From the NCBI RefSeq assembly GCF_030123105.1, contig NZ_CP126095.1:2170001-2234000 (forward strand): DNA of 64,000 nucleotides. The letters are read 5' to 3'. The position numbers and the translations under genes are program-made. The notes under the pieces were generated by a model, which saw nothing but the letters and a program-made list of their open reading frames with translations, did no database searches and was not told where the DNA came from. Shown piece by piece: positions 9,464 to 19,300 of the stretch (position 1 is its first letter; every line of letters starts with the position of its first letter). Origin of the DNA: Paenibacillus sp. G2S3. Its GTDB lineage: Bacteria > Bacillota > Bacilli > Paenibacillales > Paenibacillaceae.

Positions 9464-10411
9464 TTATTTTCGCAGCTTAATGCGATCTATGTGATGGTTG
9501 TTATTTTTAAATAGTATAAGATCTGCACGATTTCGGGTAGGCAAAATATTGTGTATCAAATTTTCAAAATTGATCTCTTTCCATATTCTTTTCGAGATCT
9601 CGATAGATTCTTCTAATGATAACTGTGCATATTTTTTAAAATAAGATTGCTCATCTTGGAAGGCGGTATCTCTAAGCTTAATAAACCGGTCGATATACCA
9701 TTTCTCTATATTATTCACATCAGCATCCACATAAATTGAAAAATCAAAGAAATCAGATACAAAATAGTTTGGCATATTTTGATTAATCGTCAAACTAGTC
9801 TGAAGAACATTTAATCCTTCAACAATTAGGATGTCCGGATTCTCAATCGTAATATATTCATTTGGCACAATATCATAAGTTAGGTGCGAGTATACAGGGC
9901 TTTGAACACTCGAAACACCAGACTTCACTTTAGTTAAAAATGAAATTAAACTACGTGTGTCGTAGCTTTCAGGAAATCCTTTTTTCTTCATGATTCCACG
10001 TTTTTCTAGCTCGGCATTGGGAAGTAAGAACCCATCAGTCGTAACTAGATCCACTTTTGGATGGGAAGGTAATTGTGAGAGGAGCTTCTGAAGAAGTCTA
10101 GCGGTTGTACTCTTGCCAACAGCTACACTTCCGGCGATACCTATGATAAAAGGACCTTTTTTAAGATCGTTATTCAGAAAGTGATTTATAGATTTTTTAA
10201 ATGTATGAGACGCTTGAAGCTGCAAATTTATTAATTGGGACAGAGGAAGATAGACCTCATTTACATCCTCAATCGAAATTTTATCGTTAATACTTTGGAT
10301 ATCGGTAAGCTCTTCTTCTGATAATTGGATAGCAGTGAAATCGCTTAGCTTCTTCCAATCCTCACGTAAATAAAGTGTATACGCTGAATTATTCACCATT
10401 AAAGTTTCCAC
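9464..10411 (-). CDS. coaA: Type I pantothenate kinase
   Basis: This cytoplasmic enzyme phosphorylates pantothenate with ATP in the first committed step of coenzyme A synthesis. The 315-residue length matches bacterial CoaA. The P-loop GIAGSVAVGKSTTAR lies at about residues 90-104. Other family signatures are VDLVTTDGFLLPN, the KKGFPESYD segment, SPVYSHLTYDIVP, and the LIVEGLNVLQ strand that precedes the lid region. The C-terminus with NLIHNILPTRNRADLIL is also characteristic. The gene stands alone with its own terminator and a 164-bp upstream region shared with the divergent esterase gene. Confidence 0.95.
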   Translation of the reverse strand: METLMVNNSAYTLYLREDWKKLSDFTAIQLSEEELTDIQSINDKISIEDVNEVYLPLSQLINLQLQASHTFKKSINHFLNNDLKKGPFIIGIAGSVAVGKSTTARLLQKLLSQLPSHPKVDLVTTDGFLLPNAELEKRGIMKKKGFPESYDTRSLISFLTKVKSGVSSVQSPVYSHLTYDIVPNEYITIENPDILIVEGLNVLQTSLTINQNMPNYFVSDFFDFSIYVDADVNNIEKWYIDRFIKLRDTAFQDEQSYFKKYAQLSLEESIEISKRIWKEINFENLIHNILPTRNRADLILFKNNNHHIDRIKLRK

Positions 10412-10575
10412 ATCCCTGAGTTTTTTAATTCATCTGCACTTAGGTATTATAACCGTTCATTCAACTTGATTCCATTCATAGCAATCGACATTAGTATGGA
10501 CATTAAGGGGAATCCATTCCAATAAATAGGAAAATAAATTAAAATATACTGAATGAGAAAGGATGGAATGGAACA

Positions 10576-11667
10576 ATGGGAGTTTTTCGAAAAGTTGAAG
10601 TATTAACGGATTACACGCGCAAGGGTACGTTCCAAGAAGAGTCAGAGCGCAGAAAAATCGTGATAAGTATTTATTTTCCGGATACGGATGGTTTGCTTAA
10701 TAACGACGAAACTGAAATCAAATATATGGAACTTTTCCACCCCTGTGAACTACAAGCGAGAGCAATTCTACAAGATATTGGTATGAATATGGATATCATA
10801 GATGGATTATCTACCTCAATCAGCGAGGGAGCGTTGCAACGAAAATCTAAACGATCCTATCCTGTCATTATCTACTCTCCTGCACTAGGGTTAGATAGAG
10901 ATATGTATATTTACAATATACAATCACTAGTAAAGCGAGAATTCATAGTGGTAACCGTCAGTGCTGCTTATGAAGCGATGTTTACAGTTTTTCCAAGTGG
11001 AGAATTTATGAATCAATCAGAGGTCATGAGGACAATACAGGCTACAGATTATACCGAATTACATCACTTAATTTCTATTCGAAAAAAAGATATACAGTAT
11101 GTCTTGGATTACCTATCCAATCTGAACTCTAAGGCTGAGGATATGATGGGGATTTTCGATATGGATAAGGTTGGCATTGTTGGACATTCAATCGGCGGTG
11201 CTACTGCATTAGATTTAACTATGGAAGTTGATAGAATTAAAGCCGCAGTTTTATTAGATGCAAGTATGCATATATATATTGAGAATGAAGTGAAGAATAA
11301 TACGGTACCCCTACTTGTATTAAGGCAAAAAGCTTCTACATTAGAAGCCTTAAGTAATATTTTACAGGAGAAAATAGCAAAAGATTTCATCAAAGGACAA
11401 GAGAAGCTTTTTCAGAATTGGAACGGATATAAATCTTTTTTGAAAATACGGAAGGCTACACATATGTCCTTTAGTGATATGCCTCTTTTTGAGGAGGACG
11501 AGACTTTGTATCAAAGAACATGTGGAATTCATAATCAGATAAATGAGCTTGTAGCTAATTTTTTTCAAGAGCATCTATTGAATCAGGGGAATGCTTATTC
11601 TACATTAATTAGCCATAAATATAGTGATTTCTGTGTGATCAATGGTAGTGGAGAAGAAATTCTGTAA
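10576..11667 (+). CDS. Alpha/beta hydrolase, platelet-activating-factor acetylhydrolase-like
   Basis: This is a 363-residue serine esterase without signal peptide or membrane segment. The nucleophile elbow GHSIGG places the catalytic serine at about residue 205, followed by the strand AAVLLDASMH, which carries a candidate acid. An oxyanion-type segment PVIIYSPALGLDR lies at about 95-107, and a histidine in RKATHMSFSDMP near residue 297 fits the third triad member. The arrangement resembles the PAF-acetylhydrolase isoform II family and general dienelactone-type esterases. The natural substrate is not evident. The start is ATG 10576 with AAAGGA somewhat far upstream (about 12 bases). A gene with the same GHSIGGATA motif and a membrane domain occurs at 61.5 kb. 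Confidence 0.75.
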   Translation: MGVFRKVEVLTDYTRKGTFQEESERRKIVISIYFPDTDGLLNNDETEIKYMELFHPCELQARAILQDIGMNMDIIDGLSTSISEGALQRKSKRSYPVIIYSPALGLDRDMYIYNIQSLVKREFIVVTVSAAYEAMFTVFPSGEFMNQSEVMRTIQATDYTELHHLISIRKKDIQYVLDYLSNLNSKAEDMMGIFDMDKVGIVGHSIGGATALDLTMEVDRIKAAVLLDASMHIYIENEVKNNTVPLLVLRQKASTLEALSNILQEKIAKDFIKGQEKLFQNWNGYKSFLKIRKATHMSFSDMPLFEEDETLYQRTCGIHNQINELVANFFQEHLLNQGNAYSTLISHKYSDFCVINGSGEEIL

Positions 11668-11727
11668 TTTAGCAATAAACTCTCCTTCGTTTATACCGAT
11701 AAACATATATAAAGGAGGGGATTATGA

Positions 11728-12378
11728 ATGCATTCTGCTCAGTCTCATCAGATGATATGTACTCATATTGAACAATACATAGGGGTAATTGATAATGTTT
11801 TTAAAGAGGTTATTTCAGATGCTCTGTCCGTTGATATTCTAATTGTTAACCCGACGCCTGAGCGGAATTACTATACTTTAATTACATCAGGAATGAGTGA
11901 ATTTGCGATGCAGGTTCCGGATGGCGCAGAAGAATATCAATATACTGAATTAATGATTTGTCTACCTCCTACATGGAAGCTGTCTGATGAGGCTTTTAAG
12001 GATGAAAGAAATTATTGGCCTGTACGTGCCCTAAAAACAACGGCTAGGTTTCCACATAAATATAATACTTGGCTCTATATGGGTCATACGCTAGTCAACG
12101 GTAATCCAGTACAGCCTTATAGTGTGGATACAGGATTTCAAGGGATGTTCGTGTGGGTACCAGATGTTGAAGATAAAGCTGGATTTTTTAATTTGGAAAT
12201 GAACAGCGAGAAAGTGGTGCACTTCTATACTTTAATCCCGCTTTATGGAGAAGAGTTAGATTATAAAGTTAAGCATGGCGAGGAAGAATTACTTAATAAG
12301 TTAAATAAAATTGGGGTTACCGATGTTCTGAATCCTACCCGTAAAAATAGCTGTAAGAAGATATTTGGACTCTTTTAA
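11728..12378 (+). CDS. Suppressor-of-fused (SUFU) domain protein
   Basis: This is a cytoplasmic protein of 216 residues matching the bacterial SUFU family. Signatures are the VDILIVNPTPERNYYTLITSGMS strand-loop, the ELMICLPPTWKLS segment, NYWPVRALKTTARFPHKYNTW, and FYTLIPLYGEELDYKVKHG towards the C-terminus. Bacterial SUFU proteins are often immunity proteins of contact-dependent or polymorphic toxin systems. Here no toxin gene is adjacent, so it is an orphan and its role is open. ATG 11728 has AAAGGAGGGG about 7 bases upstream. An overlapping ATG at 11724 opens only a very short frame. It ends at a strong terminator. Confidence 0.85.
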   Translation: MHSAQSHQMICTHIEQYIGVIDNVFKEVISDALSVDILIVNPTPERNYYTLITSGMSEFAMQVPDGAEEYQYTELMICLPPTWKLSDEAFKDERNYWPVRALKTTARFPHKYNTWLYMGHTLVNGNPVQPYSVDTGFQGMFVWVPDVEDKAGFFNLEMNSEKVVHFYTLIPLYGEELDYKVKHGEEELLNKLNKIGVTDVLNPTRKNSCKKIFGLF

Positions 12379-12386
12379 AAATAAGA

Positions 12387-12408
12387 AAAACGGCCGAGGG
12401 CCGTTTTT
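12387..12408 (+). terminator. Rho-independent terminator between convergent SUFU and VOC genes
   Basis: The inverted repeat AAAACGGCC/GGCCGTTTT with a GAG loop is followed by further T residues on the plus strand and preceded by A residues. It can therefore act in both directions for the two convergent genes. Confidence 0.9.
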
Positions 12409-12412
12409 TTTC

Positions 12413-12805
12413 TTATCCTTTGATCCCAAAAGCAATCCAGCGCCCATCGATATCTTCAATAACAAATTCCTTGTTATTATAGTCGGTGTTTGCTAATGCT
12501 CGGACAATGTTAACACCAGCGGCTTCGAATTCTTTTTCCAGCTGCTCTTGCTGTTTCGTAATAAAATAGGCATCGTAACCATAGCCATACAATTCTCGAT
12601 TAGGAATAACTCTTTGTCCTTGGGATTGAGTCAGGATAATTTCAGTATCATCACGATACAGACAAATATGCGGTTCCTCCGTATCTAAATAGGGCACAAC
12701 TTGAAAGCCTAAGTATTGACTGTAATAAGCAGCCGTTCGCTCAATATTCAGGGTAGGAAAGATGCTATGTGATTGTAAAAGCTTTTTGTCCACTTGTGAG
12801 TTCAT
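12413..12805 (-). CDS. VOC/glyoxalase-fold family protein
   Basis: This is a small soluble protein of about 130 residues with one vicinal-oxygen-chelate fold. Visible features are TLNIERTAAYYSQYLGF at the start of the fold, HICLYRDDTEIILTQSQ, the DAYFITKQQEQLEKEFEAAGV helix, and the final EFVIEDIDGRWIAFGI strand with a Glu/Asp that could bind metal. Family members include bleomycin-resistance-like and dioxygenase-like proteins, so no reaction can be assigned. The reading frame is open to a TTG at 12859 without a ribosome binding site. ATG 12805 has AAAGG directly adjacent, and GTG 12793 would have it at better spacing, so the start is uncertain by a few residues. Confidence 0.7.
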   Translation of the reverse strand: MNSQVDKKLLQSHSIFPTLNIERTAAYYSQYLGFQVVPYLDTEEPHICLYRDDTEIILTQSQGQRVIPNRELYGYGYDAYFITKQQEQLEKEFEAAGVNIVRALANTDYNNKEFVIEDIDGRWIAFGIKG

Positions 12806-13014
12806 CCTTTCTAAGAAAATAGATACCCATATATTACCTTGCGACAAAGATTTCAACAATACGTGGAGCTATTAATTCGCAGGAGACATTCATGGTTGAC
12901 ACCATAGATATTCTATAATAATATACATGCATGAGCATACATTAATTAATTTCTGCTAAAACATGTTTTTAATGTTCATAATAAATTTAGTTTTTTATAA
13001 AGAGGAGAGAGATC

Positions 13015-14049
13015 ATGAAGAACTTGTTCACCCCGTATGAAATGAAGGATTTGAAATTGAAGAACCGCGTGGTTATGCCTCCAATGTGTCAGTATTCAGT
13101 GACTAACAAGGATGGGATTGCTACCGATTGGCATTATAATCATTACGTAAGCCGCGCCATTGGAGGAACAGGATTAATTATTATTGAAATGACTGATGTA
13201 GAGCCTGATGGCCGAATTACTGATTTTGACCTTGGTATTTGGTCCGATGAACAGATTCCTGCACTGGCTAGAATTGTTGAGGCTTGTCATTCCTATGGAG
13301 CAAAAGTAGGTATTCAAATTGCTCATGCTGGGCGTAAGGCTGAAGATGCAGCGGTTCCTGTATCCTCATCTGCCGTTCCATTTGACGGTAACTCCAAAAC
13401 ACCACGTGCCCTAACGACTGAAGAAGTAAAGGGTATGGTTGAGAAATTCCGGTTGGGCGTGAAGCGTGCGATTCAAGCGGGATTTGATGTTATCGAGCTT
13501 CATGGTGCGCACGGTTACCTAATTCATCAGTTCCATTCACCACTAACGAACAAAAGAACAGATGAATATGGCCAAGATTTGACCTTGTTTGGTACTGAAA
13601 TCATTCGTGCAGCGAAAAGTGAAATGCCTGAAGGAATGCCATTGATCATGCGTATCTCAGCACAAGAATATGTAGAGGGCGGATACGGCATTAAAGAAAG
13701 CTTGGCATTTAGTAAAGCTTATAAAGAAGCTGGCGCAGATATTTTCCATATCAGTGCAGGTGGTGAAGGTCCTATCGCGGCTGCTGGCAAGCCAGGAACA
13801 CATGCGGCGTATCAAGTTCCTTTGGCAAGAGAAATCAAATATGGCTTGAATGTTCCAGTGATTGCTGTAGGTAGATTGGACGAACCCGCTCTTGCTAATG
13901 CAGTGATTGGGAATGAGGAAGCAGATCTTGTTGCAGTTGGTCGGGGGATGCTGAGAAATCCATATTGGACCTTAGAGGCTGGAGTTGAGCTTCAGCAAGA
14001 CCCGGGTATTCCTCGCCAGTATGCCTTTGGATTTCCTAGAATTAAATGA
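13015..14049 (+). CDS. namA: NADPH dehydrogenase, old yellow enzyme family (YqjM/NamA type)
   Basis: This flavin-dependent ene-reductase lowers activated C=C bonds in enals, enones and nitro compounds using NADPH. It is cytoplasmic and 344 residues long, close to B. subtilis YqjM. The FMN-site segment MPPMCQYS contains the Cys and Tyr that mark the thermophilic-like OYE subgroup (about C25 and Y27). ELHGAHGYLIHQF carries the paired histidines that hold the substrate oxygen. QIAHAGRKAE, MRISAQEY and VAVGRGMLRNPYW are also family signatures. The ribosome binding site GAGGAGAG precedes ATG by a few bases. It is followed by a palindromic element and then by a MarR regulator, which could respond to electrophiles, although that link is inference. 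Confidence 0.93.
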   Translation: MKNLFTPYEMKDLKLKNRVVMPPMCQYSVTNKDGIATDWHYNHYVSRAIGGTGLIIIEMTDVEPDGRITDFDLGIWSDEQIPALARIVEACHSYGAKVGIQIAHAGRKAEDAAVPVSSSAVPFDGNSKTPRALTTEEVKGMVEKFRLGVKRAIQAGFDVIELHGAHGYLIHQFHSPLTNKRTDEYGQDLTLFGTEIIRAAKSEMPEGMPLIMRISAQEYVEGGYGIKESLAFSKAYKEAGADIFHISAGGEGPIAAAGKPGTHAAYQVPLAREIKYGLNVPVIAVGRLDEPALANAVIGNEEADLVAVGRGMLRNPYWTLEAGVELQQDPGIPRQYAFGFPRIK

Positions 14050-14087
14050 AATTAAACTTGGGAATGGGAACGGAGTGACGAAGAGGA

Positions 14088-14193
14088 TTTTGGAACTTTA
14101 GGAGCGATAGCGTCCGCCTTTGTCTCCGGATTTCAACCGCTATAATCGGTATAAATTAAGAAATCCGGAGACAACAGCGGCTGGAAGTCCAAA
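14088..14193. repeat. Long interrupted palindrome, REP-like intergenic element
   Basis: Perfect 14-bp arms TTGTCTCCGGATTT (14120-14133) and AAATCCGGAGACAA (14161-14174) flank a 27-base centre containing ACCG...CGGT. Outer partly complementary segments (TTTGGAACTT and GGAAGTCCAAA) extend the hairpin to about 106 bases. There is no T tract, so it is not a standard terminator. Its make-up (GC-rich arms, AGGAGCGATAGCGTCCGCC beside the arm) resembles dispersed intergenic repeats of large Firmicute genomes. I found no second copy in this window. Confidence 0.55.
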
Positions 14194-14276
14194 CATTCAC
14201 TGTAGTTGCGACTGATCCTTACCCTCAAAGTATTTGCAGTATAATTATAATCGAAATAAAATGATATCATTTGGAG

Positions 14277-14314
14277 AGACCGACTTCTTGGAGAAACGGT
14301 CTTTTCTCTTTTTT
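14277..14314 (+). terminator. Terminator-like hairpin upstream of the MarR gene
   Basis: The short stem AGACCG/CGGTCT with a 14-base loop is followed by the T-rich run TTTTCTCTTTTTT. It may end namA read-through or act in the leader of the MarR gene, whose start is about 95 bases further on. Confidence 0.55.
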
Positions 14315-14408
14315 GGATTAAGCTTGGCACAATGGATGTGGAGTGTAGTACTATTATATAGAAGAAAAAATTCATGAATAGTCATACGCTCAGGAGATGA
14401 ATAGATAG

Positions 14409-14846
14409 ATGGACAAAATTCTTAACAATGACCTTATTGCGAATTGGTTGACGTTAACACATATACAAATGAATGTGACGAATGAATTAGAAGTTAATTT
14501 GCAAGCGAATCATGATTTATCTTTAAAAGAGTTCTACTTGTTATTATTCTTGTCGGAGGCCCCAGAGAAAAAACTGAAATTGCAGAAACTCGAATCCATG
14601 GTTGGTTTAAGCCAAAGTGCGGTTTCACGGCTAGTTAGTCGTTTTGAAGCCAAGGGCTGTGGAGCTTTAGAGAGAAAAGCATGCGATAGTGATCGCAGAA
14701 GTATTTATACCTCCCTAACCTCCATAGGTGAAGCAAAGCTCATCCGTGCACAAGAAACCTTTAAAGACACGCTAATGACGTCATTCCCGGAAAAAGATGT
14801 GGAACAGCTTCTAGCGCAAATGCTTCGTATGAAGCAACAATCTTGA
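14409..14846 (+). CDS. MarR-family transcriptional regulator
   Basis: This is a winged-helix repressor of 145 residues. The N-terminal helix carries the dimer interface, and LSLKEFYLLLFLSEAPEKKLKLQKLESMVGLSQSAVSRLVSRFEAKG gives the DNA-binding helices at about 36-82, with the wing in ALERKACDSDRRSIYTSLT. The family usually controls efflux or redox genes in response to phenolic ligands or oxidation. This copy has Cys residues in the wing (about 83 and 88) that might sense redox stress, but that is speculation. GGAG lies about 13 bases before ATG, which is a weak arrangement. The nearest potential target is namA upstream. Confidence 0.85.
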   Translation: MDKILNNDLIANWLTLTHIQMNVTNELEVNLQANHDLSLKEFYLLLFLSEAPEKKLKLQKLESMVGLSQSAVSRLVSRFEAKGCGALERKACDSDRRSIYTSLTSIGEAKLIRAQETFKDTLMTSFPEKDVEQLLAQMLRMKQQS

Positions 14847-14854
14847 ATCAACAC

Positions 14855-14913
14855 AAAAAACCTCTGTTTTGGTAAATGGATCGCATTCTCCATTTCCCAT
14901 ACAGAGGTTTTTT
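14855..14913. terminator. Long bidirectional terminator between MarR and HupE-type genes
   Basis: AAAAAACCTCTGT (14855-14867) pairs with ACAGAGGTTTTTT (14901-14913). A second inner stem (GGTAAATGGA with TCCATTTCC) extends it. A runs on one side and T runs on the other allow termination of both convergent genes. Confidence 0.9.
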
Positions 14914-14935
14914 GCGTGAGACTATAGGATTTATT

Positions 14936-16093
14936 CTAGAAGAACAATCTCTCCACTAGCCAAAAGGCGCCAAGTGCAGTAATTAACCAAGAACCATAGG
15001 CAACGACGGGCTTGTAGAAGTTTCTTTTTTGGAGAAAAATAAGCACCGGAAGCAAAACAATAACAATACATAATTGGATAAATTCAATTCCTACATTAAA
15101 GCTCACCAGATCTACAGCCAAATGTGCTTTTGGCAAGTTCATTTCTTGAAGAATATCCGCAAAGCCAATACCATGAATGAGTCCGAACAGGAAAGTTATG
15201 AGTGCGCGGAATCGTATCTTTTTACGGAAAATATTCTCCAGTGCAACGTAGCAAATACTGAGTGCAATTACAGATTCAACAACTCGTGAAGGCAAGGAGA
15301 TCCAGCCAAGGACTGCGAGTGTCAACGTAATGCTATGTGCTAAAGTGAAAGCCGTGATAATTGCAGCATATTGTTTAAGCGTTTGTTTTCTTAATAATAG
15401 AGCGAACAGGAATAATAGGTGATCATAGCCGGTAAGAATATGGTTCATTCCCAGTTTAAAAAAAGAAAACCAATCGGATGAGGACCCAGAATTACCTGAT
15501 GAAGACGAATTGGTAGATGATGTTAATTGCTGCTCCTGTTGATCCTCCGTTAGAAGCATGGTCCACGTGCGCTCTTTTCCTTGCAGTACGGTTTCGCTAG
15601 TCTGATCGCCGTTATGTGCAGTAATTAAATTGACATACGGTGAACTTGTAGCTTGTGAATATAAGCCATCATTGATTGCGATGGTTTGTCCAGGCTCAAA
15701 GGCTGGATATGTAAAATTCCAAGTCACTACTTCTTTATCCCCTTTTTTATCAAGGAATAGGTCTTGAAGCTCGGGAGCTTGTTGTTGATCATTCATTTCC
15801 AAAATGACACTATCTTCGATCCATTCTTCTAAACGATGTCTATTGGTCTCGATTTCATTCTCTTCCAGAATTCCATTTCCGTTGGTATCTATGTTATCCA
15901 TACTTTCAATAATCGAGATAACATCCAGTGAAAATGAAAAATCAGTCTTGTCCTTATTAAAAGTAACAGTGGTATAACTGGCACTTAGAGGATGGGCTGA
16001 AGCAGTTAGGTGAGAAGAAGTGAAAGAGATAAGAAGAATTGCGATGAAGATCAAAGATTTAAATACGTTGGAGCGGATATTGCGAGCTGACAA
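14936..16093 (-). CDS. Exported HupE/UreJ-type membrane protein with EF-hand-like motif
   Basis: This is a 385-residue membrane protein. A signal peptide (LIFIAILLISFTSSHLTASAHP) leads into an extracytoplasmic domain with an EF-hand-like loop DTNGNGILEENE near residue 73. A Ser/Gly linker at about 195-207 separates it from a C-terminal HupE/UreJ_2-type domain of about six membrane helices with the conserved histidine motifs GMNHILTGYDHLLFL, FTLAHSITL and GLIHGIGFA. Family members are thought to transport or scavenge metal such as nickel or cobalt, but that is not well established for this branch. The start is TTG 16093, supported by AAGGGGGA about 6 bases upstream. No hydrogenase or urease genes are nearby. 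Confidence 0.8.
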   Translation of the reverse strand: MSARNIRSNVFKSLIFIAILLISFTSSHLTASAHPLSASYTTVTFNKDKTDFSFSLDVISIIESMDNIDTNGNGILEENEIETNRHRLEEWIEDSVILEMNDQQQAPELQDLFLDKKGDKEVVTWNFTYPAFEPGQTIAINDGLYSQATSSPYVNLITAHNGDQTSETVLQGKERTWTMLLTEDQQEQQLTSSTNSSSSGNSGSSSDWFSFFKLGMNHILTGYDHLLFLFALLLRKQTLKQYAAIITAFTLAHSITLTLAVLGWISLPSRVVESVIALSICYVALENIFRKKIRFRALITFLFGLIHGIGFADILQEMNLPKAHLAVDLVSFNVGIEFIQLCIVIVLLPVLIFLQKRNFYKPVVAYGSWLITALGAFWLVERLFF

Positions 16094-16350
16094 AGAAGTT
16101 CCCCCTTGAAGATCATTATGTATTGTAATGAAGTTATTACAGTTGATGATAAGCTAGAATTGTCATTGGAGTGTTAATTAATGTATAAAAAAGGTCAATT
16201 ATTAAAGGGAATGGAATAATAAGAATTGTGATTATTTAATATTTTTTAATAAAACTTAACATAACTAAATATTAGAATAATAACTCGTTTACAAAGTTCG
16301 TTTATTATAATAGTATAACTGGATATGTTATACAAGGAGGAATTTTGTTC

Positions 16351-19300
16351 ATGAGTTTGAAGTTTATGAGAGTAAAAAAACGGACAAGTTTAGCATTGGT
16401 TATACTGATGTTATTGTCCATGATTCCACAAGGCTTGTTCTTGCCTAAGGTTGCAGGAGCTGCTTCTGCGCATGTGGTAATCAGTCAAGTTTTTGGTGGG
16501 GGAGGGAACTCAGGGGCTCCATATTCCTACGATTTTATCGAGCTATATAACCCTACCGACGAGAATGTAGATTTGAATGATTATGCAGTTCAATATGCTT
16601 CAAGTGCCGGAAAGTTCACGGCCATAACACCTTTAACAGGTAAAGTTATTAAAGCACATGGTTTTCTGCTGATTCAGGAGAAAAAAGGAGCCAATACAAT
16701 TGCTGAATTTCCTGTTACAGCTGATGTAACAGGTTCTATTGATTTAGCTGCAAAATCCGGAAAGGTTGCACTCGCAAACACTCAGACTGCAATCACTGGG
16801 ATCTCCGATCCAGCAGTCGTTGACTTCCTAGGATATGGTAGTGATGCTACCGAATTCGAAGGAGCAAAGACAGCTTCTCTAAGCAATTCAACAAGTGCAC
16901 AACGTAAATCAGAGGACGGCAGCAACTCTGGACCAGGCAAAGGCGCTGGACTAGATACGGATAATAACAGTACGGATTTCATAGTGGCATCTGTACTTGC
17001 TCCAAGAAACTACGATACCCCTGCTGTTGTGATTACTAAAAGCTCGCAGCCTCTGGGACAAAACATTCAATTTACTAACCAAGGTACTGTAGGTACAGTT
17101 ACTGGAGATATTGCGTCTGTTACAGCAGACACTTATGTATCCTTGTATCTAAATGATCCAAGTACAGGTTCAGTTGCGGTTACGAATGCTGTTTATGCAG
17201 ATGCGTCAGGGGCATTTAACAATTTAACCTTTGATAATACAGGCGGCAGTACGCAAGTTTATTTAACGGCTAAAGATCTAGATAAAAGTGCAAGTAATCC
17301 TGTAGTTATACGTTTGGCTGCGCCAAGTGCAGCACTTAATCCGGACAAGCTTAACTATTATCTTGATTCCCAAGGTGGAGGTAGAATTGTAGGTGTGGCA
17401 GGTGCTGCTGTTCCTAATTCAACAATCTACAGCTACAATAGCTCCACAAATGGAAACAGATACTCCAATACAGCCGATGGAAAAGATTACGTTGTAGCAG
17501 GAGCAGATGGAGCTTTCACATTTACTCTTAAAGGCGGTTCAGATGATGTCTATGTATCACAGTTGACCGTAACCTCTAATGGTAGAAATTTGGAGGGGCC
17601 TAGAACTGTAGTTACAAAAGAAGACACATCGGTTATTACACCGATCGGCACGTTACGCACCAATGACAGCAATGGTAAATCAGACAAGATTAATCAAGTG
17701 TTTACCATTCAAGGTGTAGTTATCGGAAATAACGAATTGACTGCAAGTAATACGTTCTACATGCAAGATGCTACAGGAGGAATCGCGGTCTTTGGAACCC
17801 TTCCAACAGGCGTTACCGTCACACAAGGTGATTTAGTGACAGTAACAGGAGCGATTCAATTTTATAACGGATTAACTGAAATTACCCCAACGAAAGTTGT
17901 TAAAAATGGTAAGGCCACGCTTCCTACCCCAACAGAATCTACTTTGTTAGATCTAATCAATTACACAAAGGCAGAACCACTGGAAGGATCATTAGTACAA
18001 TTCACAGGTAAAATCACTAACATTCCAGCAATGGCTGGTAATGGATATAACATTACGGTTGCAGAAACGGTTACGAATAAAACGATTACGGTTCGTGTCA
18101 CTACAGCTAGTGGAATTGATGTTCCGACGAAGCTGGAGAAGGATTTAACTTACACATTTACCGGGATATTCAGTCAGTATGTGTCAGGTACTACTTTTAA
18201 GAGTGGGTATCAGGTATTTCCTAGGTCTATCGAAGATGTAAAAGAAGTTAAAGAACTTGCTCTTACGCATCAAGCGATTACACAGGCTTATGCGAATGCG
18301 GAAATTCAATTTGCCGCTAAAGCTAAAAATGCTGATTCTGTAATTATTCACTACAGAACCATTGGTGGGGTATATGCTTCATTACCAATGAATAGTACTG
18401 ATGGCAGCAGCTACACAGCACATTTGAATTCTAGCTTTGTTGCTTCAGGTAATAGTTTTGAGTATTACATAGAAGCTAAGATGGGTGAAGTCACTAAGCA
18501 GTCGGGTACACCGGATGCACCCTTTAAAGTTTCTGTGGTTGAAGATACATTTGCACCTGAGTTTTTCGAAGAAACTCCAATGTCAGGTACGAAGATCGAA
18601 GATAGACAGCCAGTAATTTCCGTGAAATATGATGAACCAAGCGGTTTGGATGCATCCACATTAGTAGTCAAGCTGGATGGAAATACTGTTCCAGCTAGCA
18701 TTAACGGAGATACCATTATGATTACTAATAGTAGCGAACTTGCGATTAGTGATCATACGGTTGTCGTGAATGTTAGTGATAACAAGCATAATGCGGGAAC
18801 GTATAAATGGACCTTTACAATTACACCTATCTTTACAGGTGGTAACCACTATCGTGGAACCACTCATAATCACACGAATATTTCACATGATGCTGCGGGT
18901 ACCCCTGAAGACGCTTTGAAGGCGGCCGAAGCACATAACTATGATTTCTTCGCTTTTTCAGACCATTCGCATGATATTGATGCTGCGATGGTAGGCTCGG
19001 ATACCGTAGATCATAAAGGTCAACCGGAACGTACGGGTGGAGCAGATTGGAAATTAACGAAGGATCTAGCGAAGCAATACACTAAAAATGATAGCTTTGT
19101 TGTATTCCCAGCGTTTGAAATGACTTCAACTACTTGGGGTCACTCCAACGTATTTGGAACCGACAATTTCATTGATCGTAAGCAGAATTCAGGTCAATAT
19201 CAAGATTTGAGTAAGTATTATGCATGGGTTTTGACGTATGACGATATCGTGGCCCAGTTCAATCATCCTGATATGTCAGCAAATGCATTTAATAACTTCG

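Noticed and set aside
16279..16294. A cre-like half-site (CGTTTACA) before the PHP surface protein
   Set aside because: The left half differs from consensus at four positions, so a CcpA site is not supported.
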